Source of the DNA: Thermoguttaceae bacterium
GTDB lineage: Bacteria; Planctomycetota; Planctomycetia; Pirellulales; Thermoguttaceae
Length of the DNA: 64,000 nt
Reading direction: 5' to 3'
Assembly (NCBI GenBank): GCA_017405595.1
Contig: JAFRAC010000026.1
Span: 62,001 to 126,000 of the forward strand
Within the stretch, counting starts at the first letter, position 1. Every line of letters begins with the position of its first letter. Positions 1-7,119 of the stretch are shown here, one piece after another. Under the pieces are notes generated by a model that saw only the letters and a program-made list of their open reading frames with translations, had not been told where the DNA came from and did no database searches. The position numbers and the translations under genes were made by a program.

Positions 1-522
1 CAGGAATCGGGCCGGCGGGGAGGAACCGAAAACGTTCCCTACATCGTCGGCATCGCGAAAGCGATGGACCTGGCCGCGGCAACCCACGAAGAAGACATCG
101 CCCGGATCGAGCGGCTGCGCAATAGGCTCGAAGAGGGGATCACCGCGAAAATCCCCTACATCGAGGTCAACGGAAAGGGTGCGCCCCGCATGCCGAACAC
201 GCTGAATATCGCGTGCCATGCCATCGAAGGGGAAGGAATCCTTTACTCGCTCAACGAGTATAAGATCTGCGCGTCGAGCGGTTCGGCCTGTACGTCCGGC
301 TCGCTCGATCCTTCACACGTTCTCAGCGCGATGCAGGTTCCCTTTACCGCGATTCACGGCAGCGTTCGGTTCAGTCTAAGCCGCTACACAACCGACGGGG
401 AAATCGACCGGATTCTCGAGGTCTTTCCCGGAATCGTCTCGAACCTCCGCTCGATGAGCCCTTACTGGAACAAGGAAAAGAACGAACCGGTCAGCTTTGC
501 GAACTGGGCTCAAAAAAACTGA
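1..522 (+). CDS. Cysteine desulfurase (NifS/IscS-like), 3' part only
   Basis: The frame is open from base 1 and stops with TGA at 520-522, so only the C-terminal 173 residues lie in the window. The family is a PLP enzyme that takes sulfur from L-cysteine and carries it as a persulfide to Fe-S cluster and thio-cofactor assembly in the cytosol. The conserved RRGGTENVP segment is visible at window residues 5-13. The active-site loop ASSGSACTSGSLDPSHVL starts at window residue 91, and its Cys97 is the persulfide carrier. The SSGSACTS form of the loop fits the NifS/IscS group rather than the SufS group. No IscU or NifU scaffold gene follows; the next gene is deoC. NifS and IscS cannot be separated from this fragment. 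Confidence 0.93.
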   Translation, partial: QESGRRGGTENVPYIVGIAKAMDLAAATHEEDIARIERLRNRLEEGITAKIPYIEVNGKGAPRMPNTLNIACHAIEGEGILYSLNEYKICASSGSACTSGSLDPSHVLSAMQVPFTAIHGSVRFSLSRYTTDGEIDRILEVFPGIVSNLRSMSPYWNKEKNEPVSFANWAQKN

Positions 523-581
523 AAAGCGCACCCGATTCCAAACGCTTTCCGCCGGTTCGGTACGGCCGCGGGCCTTTCCGG

Positions 582-610
582 GGCGGGTCCGCGCCCCGAC
601 CCGCCGTTTT
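582..610 (+). terminator. Probable intrinsic terminator of the cysteine desulfurase gene
   Basis: A perfect 8-bp stem, GGCGGGTC (582-589) with GACCCGCC (598-605), is followed by G and only four T. The short U-tract makes it moderate evidence. It lies 60 bases after the desulfurase stop and before deoC. Confidence 0.5.
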
Positions 611-726
611 CCCCCTTCCAATCGGTTTTAAAACGGTTAGAATCGAGATGCGCGGCGGGCTTTCCGCAAAGGGCGGAAGGTTCCCGTTTTTGCGCAGCAT
701 TCACCAGAAAGCCAAAGGAAATCACG

Positions 727-1401
727 ATGAAACTTTCCCCCGAAGAACTTGCCCAAATGCTCGATGTGAGCGCGGTTCAGGCCCAAAGCAGTTTGGAAGA
801 CGTTAAGGAAACCGCCGCTGTTGCAAAAAAGCATCACTGCATCTGCGCCTTTTCCCTCGCCTCGTTCACCCCTGTTCTGGCCGAAGAACTCAAGGAAAAC
901 GGCGCGCGTCAGGTTCTTCTGGGGGGTGTCGTCGGGTTTCCCGGAGGGGGTGATTCGACCGCGGCCAAAGTCTTTCAGGCCAAAGAGCTGATCGGGCTCG
1001 GCTGCGACGAAATCGACATGGTCATGAACGTCGGAAAAATGCGGAGCGGTCTGGTCAAAGAGGTTGCCGCCGATATCGCCGCCGTCAAAGGCGCGATCGG
1101 GGAAGTTCCCCTCAAAGTGATCCTTGAATGCCATCATTTAACCGAAAAACAGATTGCCGAAGCCTCGGTCATCGCCGTTGACGCCGGCGCCTCCTGGGTC
1201 AAGACGGGAACCGGCTGGGCTCCGACCGGCGCCACGCTCGAAAATGTCAAGATCATGAAAGACGCAGTCGGCGACCGCGCCCGTGTCAAAGCCGCCGGCG
1301 GCGTTCGTTCCCTCGAAACGATTGAAAAGATGGTCGATTTAGGTGTCGAACGGTTCGGAATCGGCTGCGGTACGGTCAAGAAGCTCTTCGAGGCGTTCTG
1401 A
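727..1401 (+). CDS. deoC: Deoxyribose-phosphate aldolase
   Basis: This 224-residue class I aldolase cleaves 2-deoxy-D-ribose 5-phosphate to glyceraldehyde 3-phosphate and acetaldehyde in deoxynucleoside catabolism. The length is normal for bacterial DeoC. The three catalytic neighbourhoods are visible: Asp in EIDMVMNVGKM, the Schiff-base Lys in GASWVKTGTGW, and the second Lys in VKAAGGVRS. The ATG is preceded by an AAAGGAAATCACG ribosome-binding region. It appears to be a single-gene unit between two terminators, with no phosphopentomutase or nucleoside phosphorylase next to it. Whether it works in deoxynucleoside salvage or in another aldehyde pathway cannot be told from the context. Confidence 0.96.
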   Translation: MKLSPEELAQMLDVSAVQAQSSLEDVKETAAVAKKHHCICAFSLASFTPVLAEELKENGARQVLLGGVVGFPGGGDSTAAKVFQAKELIGLGCDEIDMVMNVGKMRSGLVKEVAADIAAVKGAIGEVPLKVILECHHLTEKQIAEASVIAVDAGASWVKTGTGWAPTGATLENVKIMKDAVGDRARVKAAGGVRSLETIEKMVDLGVERFGIGCGTVKKLFEAF

Positions 1402-1423
1402 AAACCGGCTCCTTAAACGGCCT

Positions 1424-1466
1424 AAAAAAGGTTCTTCCCCCGCCCGGCGAGGGAAGAACTTTTTTT
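1424..1466. terminator. Bidirectional intrinsic terminator between deoC and metE
   Basis: A 9-bp stem, GTTCTTCCC (1431-1439) with GGGAAGAAC (1451-1459), is flanked by A6 on the left and T6-7 on the right. It can therefore serve deoC on the plus strand and the convergent metE, which stops at 1495, on the minus strand. Confidence 0.9.
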
Positions 1467-1494
1467 GAAACACAGAAAACTCCTCACAGAGCGC

Positions 1495-3768
1495 TTATTG
1501 GGGTATTTCGGCGCGGATTTCCCGAGCGGCCTGAACGAGATTTTTCAGACTCGCTTCGGTTTCGGCCGTACCGCGCGTTTTCAGACCGCAATCAGGATTC
1601 ACCCAGAGGTTTTCGGCAGGAATCTTTTCGAGCATCTGCCGCAGCGCCGACTTGATCTCTTCAACACCCGGCACGCGGGGGGAATGGATATCGTAAACAC
1701 CGGGGCCGACTTCGGTTTCAAAATGGTTCGCACGGAGCGAATCAAGGATTGTCAGCTGAGACCGGGAAGCCTCAAAGGTGATCACATCGGCATCCATCGC
1801 GTCGATCGAAGGGATAATATCTTCAAACTCGCTATAACACATATGTGTATGAATCTGCGTTTCGGGCTGTACCTTGGAGCTTGCCAGGCGGAAGGCCGGA
1901 ATGGCAAAATCAAGATAATCGGTGTGCCAGTCCTCTTTTCGGAGAGGAAGCTTTTCGCGCAGAGCCGCCTCGTCGATCTGGATAATCCGGACACCGGCTT
2001 TTTCAAGGTCAAGGACTTCATCCTGCAGGGCAAGGGCGATTTGGCAAACGGTCTCTTTGATCGGCACATCTTCGCGCGGGAATGACCAGTTGAGAATCGT
2101 CACCGGACCTGTCAGCATCCCTTTGACATCCTTTTCTGTCAGCGTGTTGGCATAGGCGATATACTCGACCGTAAACGGTTTTTCGCGTTTGATGTCTCCG
2201 AAAACAATCGGCGGTTTGACACCGCGTGTTCCGTACGACTGTACCCAGCCGTTCTCGGTAAAGACGAATCCGGCCAGATTCTCGCCGAAATACTCAACCA
2301 TGTCGTTCCGCTCAAACTCGCCGTGTACCAAAACGTCCAGGCCGATCTCCTCCTGCAAGGCAATACACTCTCGGATAAAGCCGCGCACACCCTCGTCGTA
2401 TGCGGCCTTATCGATTTCCCCTTTACGGAACCTGGAACGATTCTGCTTGACGGCGGCGGTCTGCGGGAACGAACCGATGGTGGTTGTCGGCAGCAGTTTC
2501 TGCGCCAGCACTTTTCGCTGGAGGTTTTGCCGCTCCCGGCGCGGCTCGGAACGGTGAAAATCGGCTTCATGAAGACTCTCGACACGCTGCCGCACAGCCG
2601 GATCGCTGCGCAGAGGACTTTCGCCGAAAAGTTTGCGGTTTTCGAGAAAAGCCGGGTCCGAGGCGTAATCTTCCTTTTCGGCGAGGGCTGCCAGCTGGGC
2701 AAGTTCTTCAAGCTTTTCGAAGGCGAAGGCAAAATGGCGCGTGACCTCGGCGGAAAGCTTCGTTTCGTTCTTAACCGAGTACGGCACATGCAGAAGCGAG
2801 CAGGAGGTCGAAAGCGTCACGCTGGGTGCTACAGCGGTAATCTTTTTCAAAGCGGCCAATTTTGCCGCGTAGTCGGCGCGCCAGATGTTTTTCCCGTTTA
2901 CCAGTCCCGCAAAAAGAATTTTTTCCTTCGGAAAACCGTACTTCTGCAGCAGCTCAAAACTCTTTTTTCCCTCAATAAAATCGAGTCCGACCCCGTCAAA
3001 CGGCAGACTGATGATTTGGGAATAGCAGTCGCGCACATCGCCGAAATAAGTCTGCAGAAGAATCTTGTTCTGCTTTTCGGCGAGAAGACTTTCGTAAAGG
3101 CGGGTAAAAAGGGCGGCGTCTTCGGCGGAGACATCCTTGACAAGCTGAGGCTCGTCGATCTGAATCCAACCCCGGTGAACTTTCGCGATTTCCGCAAGAA
3201 GCCGCTTATAGATTTCGGCAATACCGGGCAGATAATCCGCGATGTTTTTCTTTCCCTTGAGCCTGGCCAGTTTCAGGAAGGTAAAAGGGCCAATCACAAC
3301 GGGCCGCACTTCAAGGCCGTCCGCGCGGGCCCGGCTGATCTGTTCGGCAAGACGGCTGAAGTCAAGTTCGAAACGGGTTTCGTCATCGAGCTCGGGAACC
3401 ATATAGTGGTAGTTTGTGTTAAACCACTTTTTCATGGTCAGAGCCTTGACGTCTCCTTTTTCCCCCTGATAACCTCGCGCGGCGGCAAAGTAGGTATCAA
3501 GCTGATCAAGCCCCAGGGAAACATAGCGGGCGGGAACAGCGCCGATCAGGAACGCGGTATCGAGCATCTGATCGTAGAACGAAAAGTCGCCAACCGGAAT
3601 CTGCGGCAAACCGGCCTGTTTCTGAACTGCCCACTGTTCGGAGCATTGCTGATCGGCACGGCTCTTCAGTTCAGCCTGGGTGATTTCCCCTTTCCAGTAA
3701 CTTTCGGTTGCCCGCTTCAGCTGGCGGAATTCCCCGATTCGCGGAAATCCAACGATCGTCCAGTTCAT
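1495..3768 (-). CDS. metE: Cobalamin-independent methionine synthase (5-methyltetrahydropteroyltriglutamate--homocysteine methyltransferase)
   Basis: This 757-residue two-barrel zinc enzyme transfers a methyl group from 5-methyl-tetrahydrofolate polyglutamate to homocysteine, the last step of methionine synthesis without B12. The N-terminal half begins with the typical MNWTIVGFPRIGEFRQLK. The C-terminal barrel carries the zinc ligands His and Cys in HTHMCYSEF, Glu in ITFEASRS and Cys in NPDCGLKTRG. The start at 3768 is chosen over an upstream in-frame ATG at 3825 because AGAAAGGAG lies about 6 bases before it and family homology begins there. It has its own promoter at 3880-3907 containing a palindrome, so regulation at initiation is likely. 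It converges on deoC. Confidence 0.97.
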   Translation of the reverse strand: MNWTIVGFPRIGEFRQLKRATESYWKGEITQAELKSRADQQCSEQWAVQKQAGLPQIPVGDFSFYDQMLDTAFLIGAVPARYVSLGLDQLDTYFAAARGYQGEKGDVKALTMKKWFNTNYHYMVPELDDETRFELDFSRLAEQISRARADGLEVRPVVIGPFTFLKLARLKGKKNIADYLPGIAEIYKRLLAEIAKVHRGWIQIDEPQLVKDVSAEDAALFTRLYESLLAEKQNKILLQTYFGDVRDCYSQIISLPFDGVGLDFIEGKKSFELLQKYGFPKEKILFAGLVNGKNIWRADYAAKLAALKKITAVAPSVTLSTSCSLLHVPYSVKNETKLSAEVTRHFAFAFEKLEELAQLAALAEKEDYASDPAFLENRKLFGESPLRSDPAVRQRVESLHEADFHRSEPRRERQNLQRKVLAQKLLPTTTIGSFPQTAAVKQNRSRFRKGEIDKAAYDEGVRGFIRECIALQEEIGLDVLVHGEFERNDMVEYFGENLAGFVFTENGWVQSYGTRGVKPPIVFGDIKREKPFTVEYIAYANTLTEKDVKGMLTGPVTILNWSFPREDVPIKETVCQIALALQDEVLDLEKAGVRIIQIDEAALREKLPLRKEDWHTDYLDFAIPAFRLASSKVQPETQIHTHMCYSEFEDIIPSIDAMDADVITFEASRSQLTILDSLRANHFETEVGPGVYDIHSPRVPGVEEIKSALRQMLEKIPAENLWVNPDCGLKTRGTAETEASLKNLVQAAREIRAEIPQ

Positions 3769-3879
3769 CTCTTTTCTCCTTTCTGATTCCCATTCCCCGG
3801 AATGCGGAGATCGATACTTCTCCAAACGCGGCAGATGCCGCGAAATCGATGGCGGCGTCCGAAGGCGCCGGAAAAAGCG

Positions 3880-3907
3880 ATTATAATCCTACCATTTTAG
3901 TAGTCAA
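3880..3907 (-). promoter_or_regulatory. metE promoter with palindromic spacer
   Basis: Read on the minus strand, TTGACT (3902-3907), a 16-bp spacer and TATAAT (3880-3885) form a near-consensus sigma-70 promoter about 110 bases before the metE ATG. The spacer and the edge of the -35 box hold an interrupted palindrome CTAC-N7-GTAG (3889-3903), a good place for a repressor site. The regulator is unknown. The leader is short and I recognise no SAM or cobalamin riboswitch in it. Confidence 0.7.
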
Positions 3908-3947
3908 TAGAACGAAACCGAAGGGCGGAAAATTCGGAAAGGATGTC

Positions 3948-4655
3948 CTAACAGAGTCCTTCAATCTCGCGGACGAGGGCGAGAATCTCATCGGCGGTTT
4001 CGAGCTCGCGCAGCCGGGGAAGAAAATCGGGATGTTTCAGGATTCTGCCGAGCCCGGCCAGGGTGCGCAGATGGGTTTTGTCGTCAATCGCGCCGATCAG
4101 GAAAAAAACATCGGTCAGATTACCGAACCCGCCGCCGAAAGGAACGCCGCGCAGCGAAACCCCGAGGACAACAAACGAATCGCCGATATTGTTCGGCATC
4201 GGGCGCCGGGGGTGCAGGAGCGCGGCGCCGTTGTCCATTGCGGTCGGCATCATCTCCTCCCGCTTCCGGAGCGCGTCGGCCAGCGTGTCGGGATCCCAGA
4301 CCAGACCCCGTTCGGCGCTGTGCCGCGCCAGTTCGCGAATTACCGAATCGCGCGTCTTCGCCGGGAAAGGAATCAGGATACCCCCGCGGAGAAGGAGCTC
4401 GGAAATCGTGGGCTCTTCATCACTCTCCTGCGGAACGTTTTCGGCGAACTGTTCGATATCTTCGAGATGGTCGTCCTCTTTCGCGTCGGTCAGGTTCTTC
4501 TCGAACCAAAGAACCATATCGGCCTTGGAAAAGAGCCATTTCCCCTGGACTTTATGACCCGCAAGTTCGCCGGAATCGGCCAGTTTCACGACTTTTTTTT
4601 CCGGAATGTGAAGAATGCGCGCCGCGTCGGCCGCTGTAAATTCCCGTTTTTCCAT
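3948..4655 (-). CDS. Excisionase-type HTH fused to PTS EIIA (fructose/Ntr-type) domain
   Basis: This is a 235-residue two-domain protein. Residues 1-55 form a MerR/excisionase-like helix-turn-helix (FTAADAARILHIPEKKVVKL, then GHKVQGKWLFSKADM). An acidic linker runs to about residue 82. Residues 84-230 match the EIIA-2 fold, with a REEMMPTAMDNGAALLH stretch in which His148 aligns with the phosphorylated His of EIIA(Fru/Ntr). Such proteins can sense phosphate flow through a PTS-like relay and act on transcription. No PTS permease, HPr or EI lies nearby, so the role is regulatory by inference. It sits 62 bases after cutA on the same strand, probably as one transcript. Target genes are unknown; metE just downstream is one possibility. 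Confidence 0.8.
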   Translation of the reverse strand: MEKREFTAADAARILHIPEKKVVKLADSGELAGHKVQGKWLFSKADMVLWFEKNLTDAKEDDHLEDIEQFAENVPQESDEEPTISELLLRGGILIPFPAKTRDSVIRELARHSAERGLVWDPDTLADALRKREEMMPTAMDNGAALLHPRRPMPNNIGDSFVVLGVSLRGVPFGGGFGNLTDVFFLIGAIDDKTHLRTLAGLGRILKHPDFLPRLRELETADEILALVREIEGLC

Positions 4656-4717
4656 CGTTCACAACCTTTTCCTTTCAGGTAAACCTTCGATGAGCAGCAA
4701 ACACGCGCCTCTTCGGT

Positions 4718-5035
4718 TCAGTGAATCTGCCCGGCGAGCCACTCTTCGTAGGCGGGGGAGATTTCGGTAAGTTCGACCGCCACGATCTGGGGCACTTCGT
4801 AGGAATGATTTGCCCGCACCAGTTCCGAAACCTCGTCGAAGAGGCAGGTACGGGTTTTGATCGTCAGGAGCCACTCCTCGGCCGATTCGATCTTGCCGTT
4901 CCAGCGGTAGAGGCTCTCGATCGGGCCGCTCACCTGAATGCACGCGGCAAGCCACTTCTCGACCAGAAGACGGCCCAGCCGCGCCGCTTCGTCTTTATCG
5001 GCGCAGGTTACTTTGATTTCGGAAAACTCGTTCAT
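4718..5035 (-). CDS. cutA: CutA1-type divalent-cation tolerance protein
   Basis: This 105-residue protein has the ferredoxin-like, PII-like trimer fold of CutA1. Family landmarks are the KWLAACIQV stretch, the IESLYRWNGKIES segment and EEWLLTIKT, followed by the EVPQIVAVEL strand. The family was linked to copper tolerance in E. coli, but its biochemical role is still unclear. Full family length, with the start at the ATG on 5035. It is first in a probable cutA-HTH/EIIA transcript driven by the promoter at 5139-5166. Confidence in the family is high; confidence in a metal-tolerance function is modest. Confidence 0.93.
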   Translation of the reverse strand: MNEFSEIKVTCADKDEAARLGRLLVEKWLAACIQVSGPIESLYRWNGKIESAEEWLLTIKTRTCLFDEVSELVRANHSYEVPQIVAVELTEISPAYEEWLAGQIH

Positions 5036-5138
5036 CTTCGCGTCACACTTTCTTCCCCCTCCCGGCCGTGCCGGGCGGAGGATGAGCAGTTTGGATGGTC
5101 AAAGGGGCGAGCCTAACCGCAGAAAAAGGCTCTCTTTC

Positions 5139-5166
5139 ATTATACCTCACCGCCCCCGCCCGGCAA
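5139..5166 (-). promoter_or_regulatory. Promoter for cutA
   Basis: On the minus strand TTGCCG (5161-5166), a 16-bp spacer and a perfect TATAAT (5139-5144) lie about 100 bases before the cutA start. It is divergent from the glnS promoter. Confidence 0.65.
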
Positions 5167-5186
5167 GAAGCCGGCCCTGCGCTCTC

Positions 5187-5215
5187 TTGTCGGTTTACCC
5201 TGTTTTCGGTATAAT
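5187..5215 (+). promoter_or_regulatory. Promoter for glnS-alaS
   Basis: TTGTCG (5187-5192), a 17-bp spacer and a perfect TATAAT (5210-5215) lie 68 bases before the glnS ATG. It is divergent from the cutA promoter. Confidence 0.75.
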
Positions 5216-5282
5216 GGCGGGAAGTTTTTAGTTTTGTTTTGAACCACTAAATGCCCCAGTTCGGCAAGAGAGAGGTGTTTCG

Positions 5283-7022
5283 ATGACAAAGGCGCAGGAG
5301 GAAAGCCGGTTCGAGAAACGCAGCGAAGGGGATTCGGCCCCGCGCGAAAAGCAGCTCCACTTCATTGAACAGATCATCGCCGACGACGCAAAATCCGGCA
5401 AGTTCGGCGGACGTGTTCACACCCGGTTTCCTCCGGAACCGAACGGTTACCTCCATATCGGCCATGCGAAGTCGATCTGCCTCAACTACGCGATGGCGCA
5501 GGAAAACGGCGGCCTTTTTAACCTGCGGTTCGACGATACCAATCCCGCCAAGGAAGAAACCGAATACGTTGAATCGATCAAAGCCGATGTCCGCTGGCTG
5601 GGCGCCGACTGGGAAGACCGTCTCTTTTTCGCGAGCGACTACTTTCAGCAGATGTACGATTACGCCGTCGAGCTCATCAAACAGGGGAAAGCCTACGTCT
5701 GCGATATGACAGCCGAACAGATGAGCGCAGCCCGCGGAACTCCGACCGAACCGGGCACACCGAGCCCCGGCCGTCAGAGGAGCGTCGAAGAAAACCTCGA
5801 CCTGTTCGCCCGAATGAAAGCGGGCGAGTTTCCCGACGGGTCAAAAACGCTCCGCGCCAAAATCGACATGGCTTCCCCGAACTTCAATATGCGTGACCCG
5901 GTCATGTACCGGATCGTCAACGCCGAACACCACCGTACCGGCAGTGCGTGGAAGATCTACCCGATGTACGACTGGGCGCACGGCCTCGAAGACTCCATCG
6001 AGGGAATCACCCACTCCATTTGCACCCTCGAGTTTGAAAATCACCGGCCCCTCTACGACTGGTTCCTCGATCAGCTGGGGGTCTATCATCCGCAGCAGAT
6101 CGAATTTGCGCGTCTCAATCTGACCTACACGGTCATGAGCAAGCGGAAACTCCTCGAACTGGTCAAGGGGAATTATGTCTCGGGATGGGATGACCCGCGG
6201 ATGCCGACCATTTGCGGACTGCGCCGCCGGGGCTACACGCCCGAATCGATCCGCGCTTTCTGCAAAACGATCGGCGTTGCCAAATTCAACAGTACGATCG
6301 ATGTCACCGTTCTCGAGAACGCCGTGCGCGAAGACCTCAATAAAACCGCGCAGCGCCGAATGGGGGTGCTCCGTCCGCTCAAGCTGGTGATCGACAACTA
6401 CCCCGAGGGGAAAACCGAAATGCTCGAGGCGGTCAACAACCCCGAAAATCCCGCCGACGGCACCCGGCAGATTCCCTTCTCGAAAGAGCTGTATATCGAA
6501 CGCGACGATTTCATGATCGACGCGCCGAAAAAGTATTTTCGGCTCACCCCCGGCCGGGAAGTGCGTCTCCGCTACGCGTATTTCGTCACGTGCGATTCCT
6601 ACACGCAGGACGCCGAGGGGAACGTGACCGAAGTACACTGCCACTACGATCCGGCCACGCGCGGCGGCGATTCGCCCGACGGCCGGAAAGTGCGCGGAAC
6701 GATCCACTGGGTCAGCGCCCCCCACGCGCAGACCGCCGAAGTCCGTCTTTACGACCGTCTCTTCTCGGTCGAAAATCCCGACAGCGCCTCGAACCCGCTC
6801 GATTACAAAGAGTATCTGAACCCCGAATCACTCGAGGTCATTTCCGACGCCAAAGTCGAACCGGTACTCGCGGCCGAAGCGGTTTCGGGAGAAGCGCACT
6901 TCCAGTTCGAACGGATCGGCTATTTCTATCCCGATACCGAATCGACTCCCGGGAAACCCGTTTTTAACCGGACCGTTTCGCTGAAAGATACCTGGGCAAA
7001 AGTTGCGCAGAAGGCGCAGTAA
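5283..7022 (+). CDS. glnS: Glutaminyl-tRNA synthetase
   Basis: This 579-residue class I aminoacyl-tRNA synthetase charges tRNA-Gln directly. The catalytic domain has the HIGH motif as [11 protein letters not shown] at residues 51-61 and the KMSKS equivalent as VMSKRKL. Between them lie the conserved [10 protein letters not shown] and [11 protein letters not shown] stretches, and the C-terminal anticodon-binding beta-barrels follow. GlnRS is favoured over GluRS because of the GlnRS-type N-terminus ([17 protein letters not shown]) and the C-terminal beta-barrel domain. An AGAGAGG ribosome-binding site precedes the ATG. It is probably co-transcribed with alaS, 97 bases downstream. Confidence 0.97.
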   Translation: MTKAQEESRFEKRSEGDSAPREKQLHFIEQIIADDAKSGKFGGRVHTRFPPEPNGYLHIGHAKSICLNYAMAQENGGLFNLRFDDTNPAKEETEYVESIKADVRWLGADWEDRLFFASDYFQQMYDYAVELIKQGKAYVCDMTAEQMSAARGTPTEPGTPSPGRQRSVEENLDLFARMKAGEFPDGSKTLRAKIDMASPNFNMRDPVMYRIVNAEHHRTGSAWKIYPMYDWAHGLEDSIEGITHSICTLEFENHRPLYDWFLDQLGVYHPQQIEFARLNLTYTVMSKRKLLELVKGNYVSGWDDPRMPTICGLRRRGYTPESIRAFCKTIGVAKFNSTIDVTVLENAVREDLNKTAQRRMGVLRPLKLVIDNYPEGKTEMLEAVNNPENPADGTRQIPFSKELYIERDDFMIDAPKKYFRLTPGREVRLRYAYFVTCDSYTQDAEGNVTEVHCHYDPATRGGDSPDGRKVRGTIHWVSAPHAQTAEVRLYDRLFSVENPDSASNPLDYKEYLNPESLEVISDAKVEPVLAAEAVSGEAHFQFERIGYFYPDTESTPGKPVFNRTVSLKDTWAKVAQKAQ

Positions 7023-7119
7023 GCCCGGGGGGTCTCCGAACAATACCGGTCCGTTTCCGAAAACAAGCCAAATCGGCCATTCCTCCAGACAAGTCCTCTA
7101 AGGCAACAGGCAGCAAATC

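Noticed and set aside
2323..3786. 487-codon plus-strand frame
   Set aside because: It is antisense to metE, which has all zinc ligands.
3769..3880. SAM or cobalamin riboswitch before metE
   Set aside because: The predicted leader is about 100 bases and no aptamer core or B12 box is visible.
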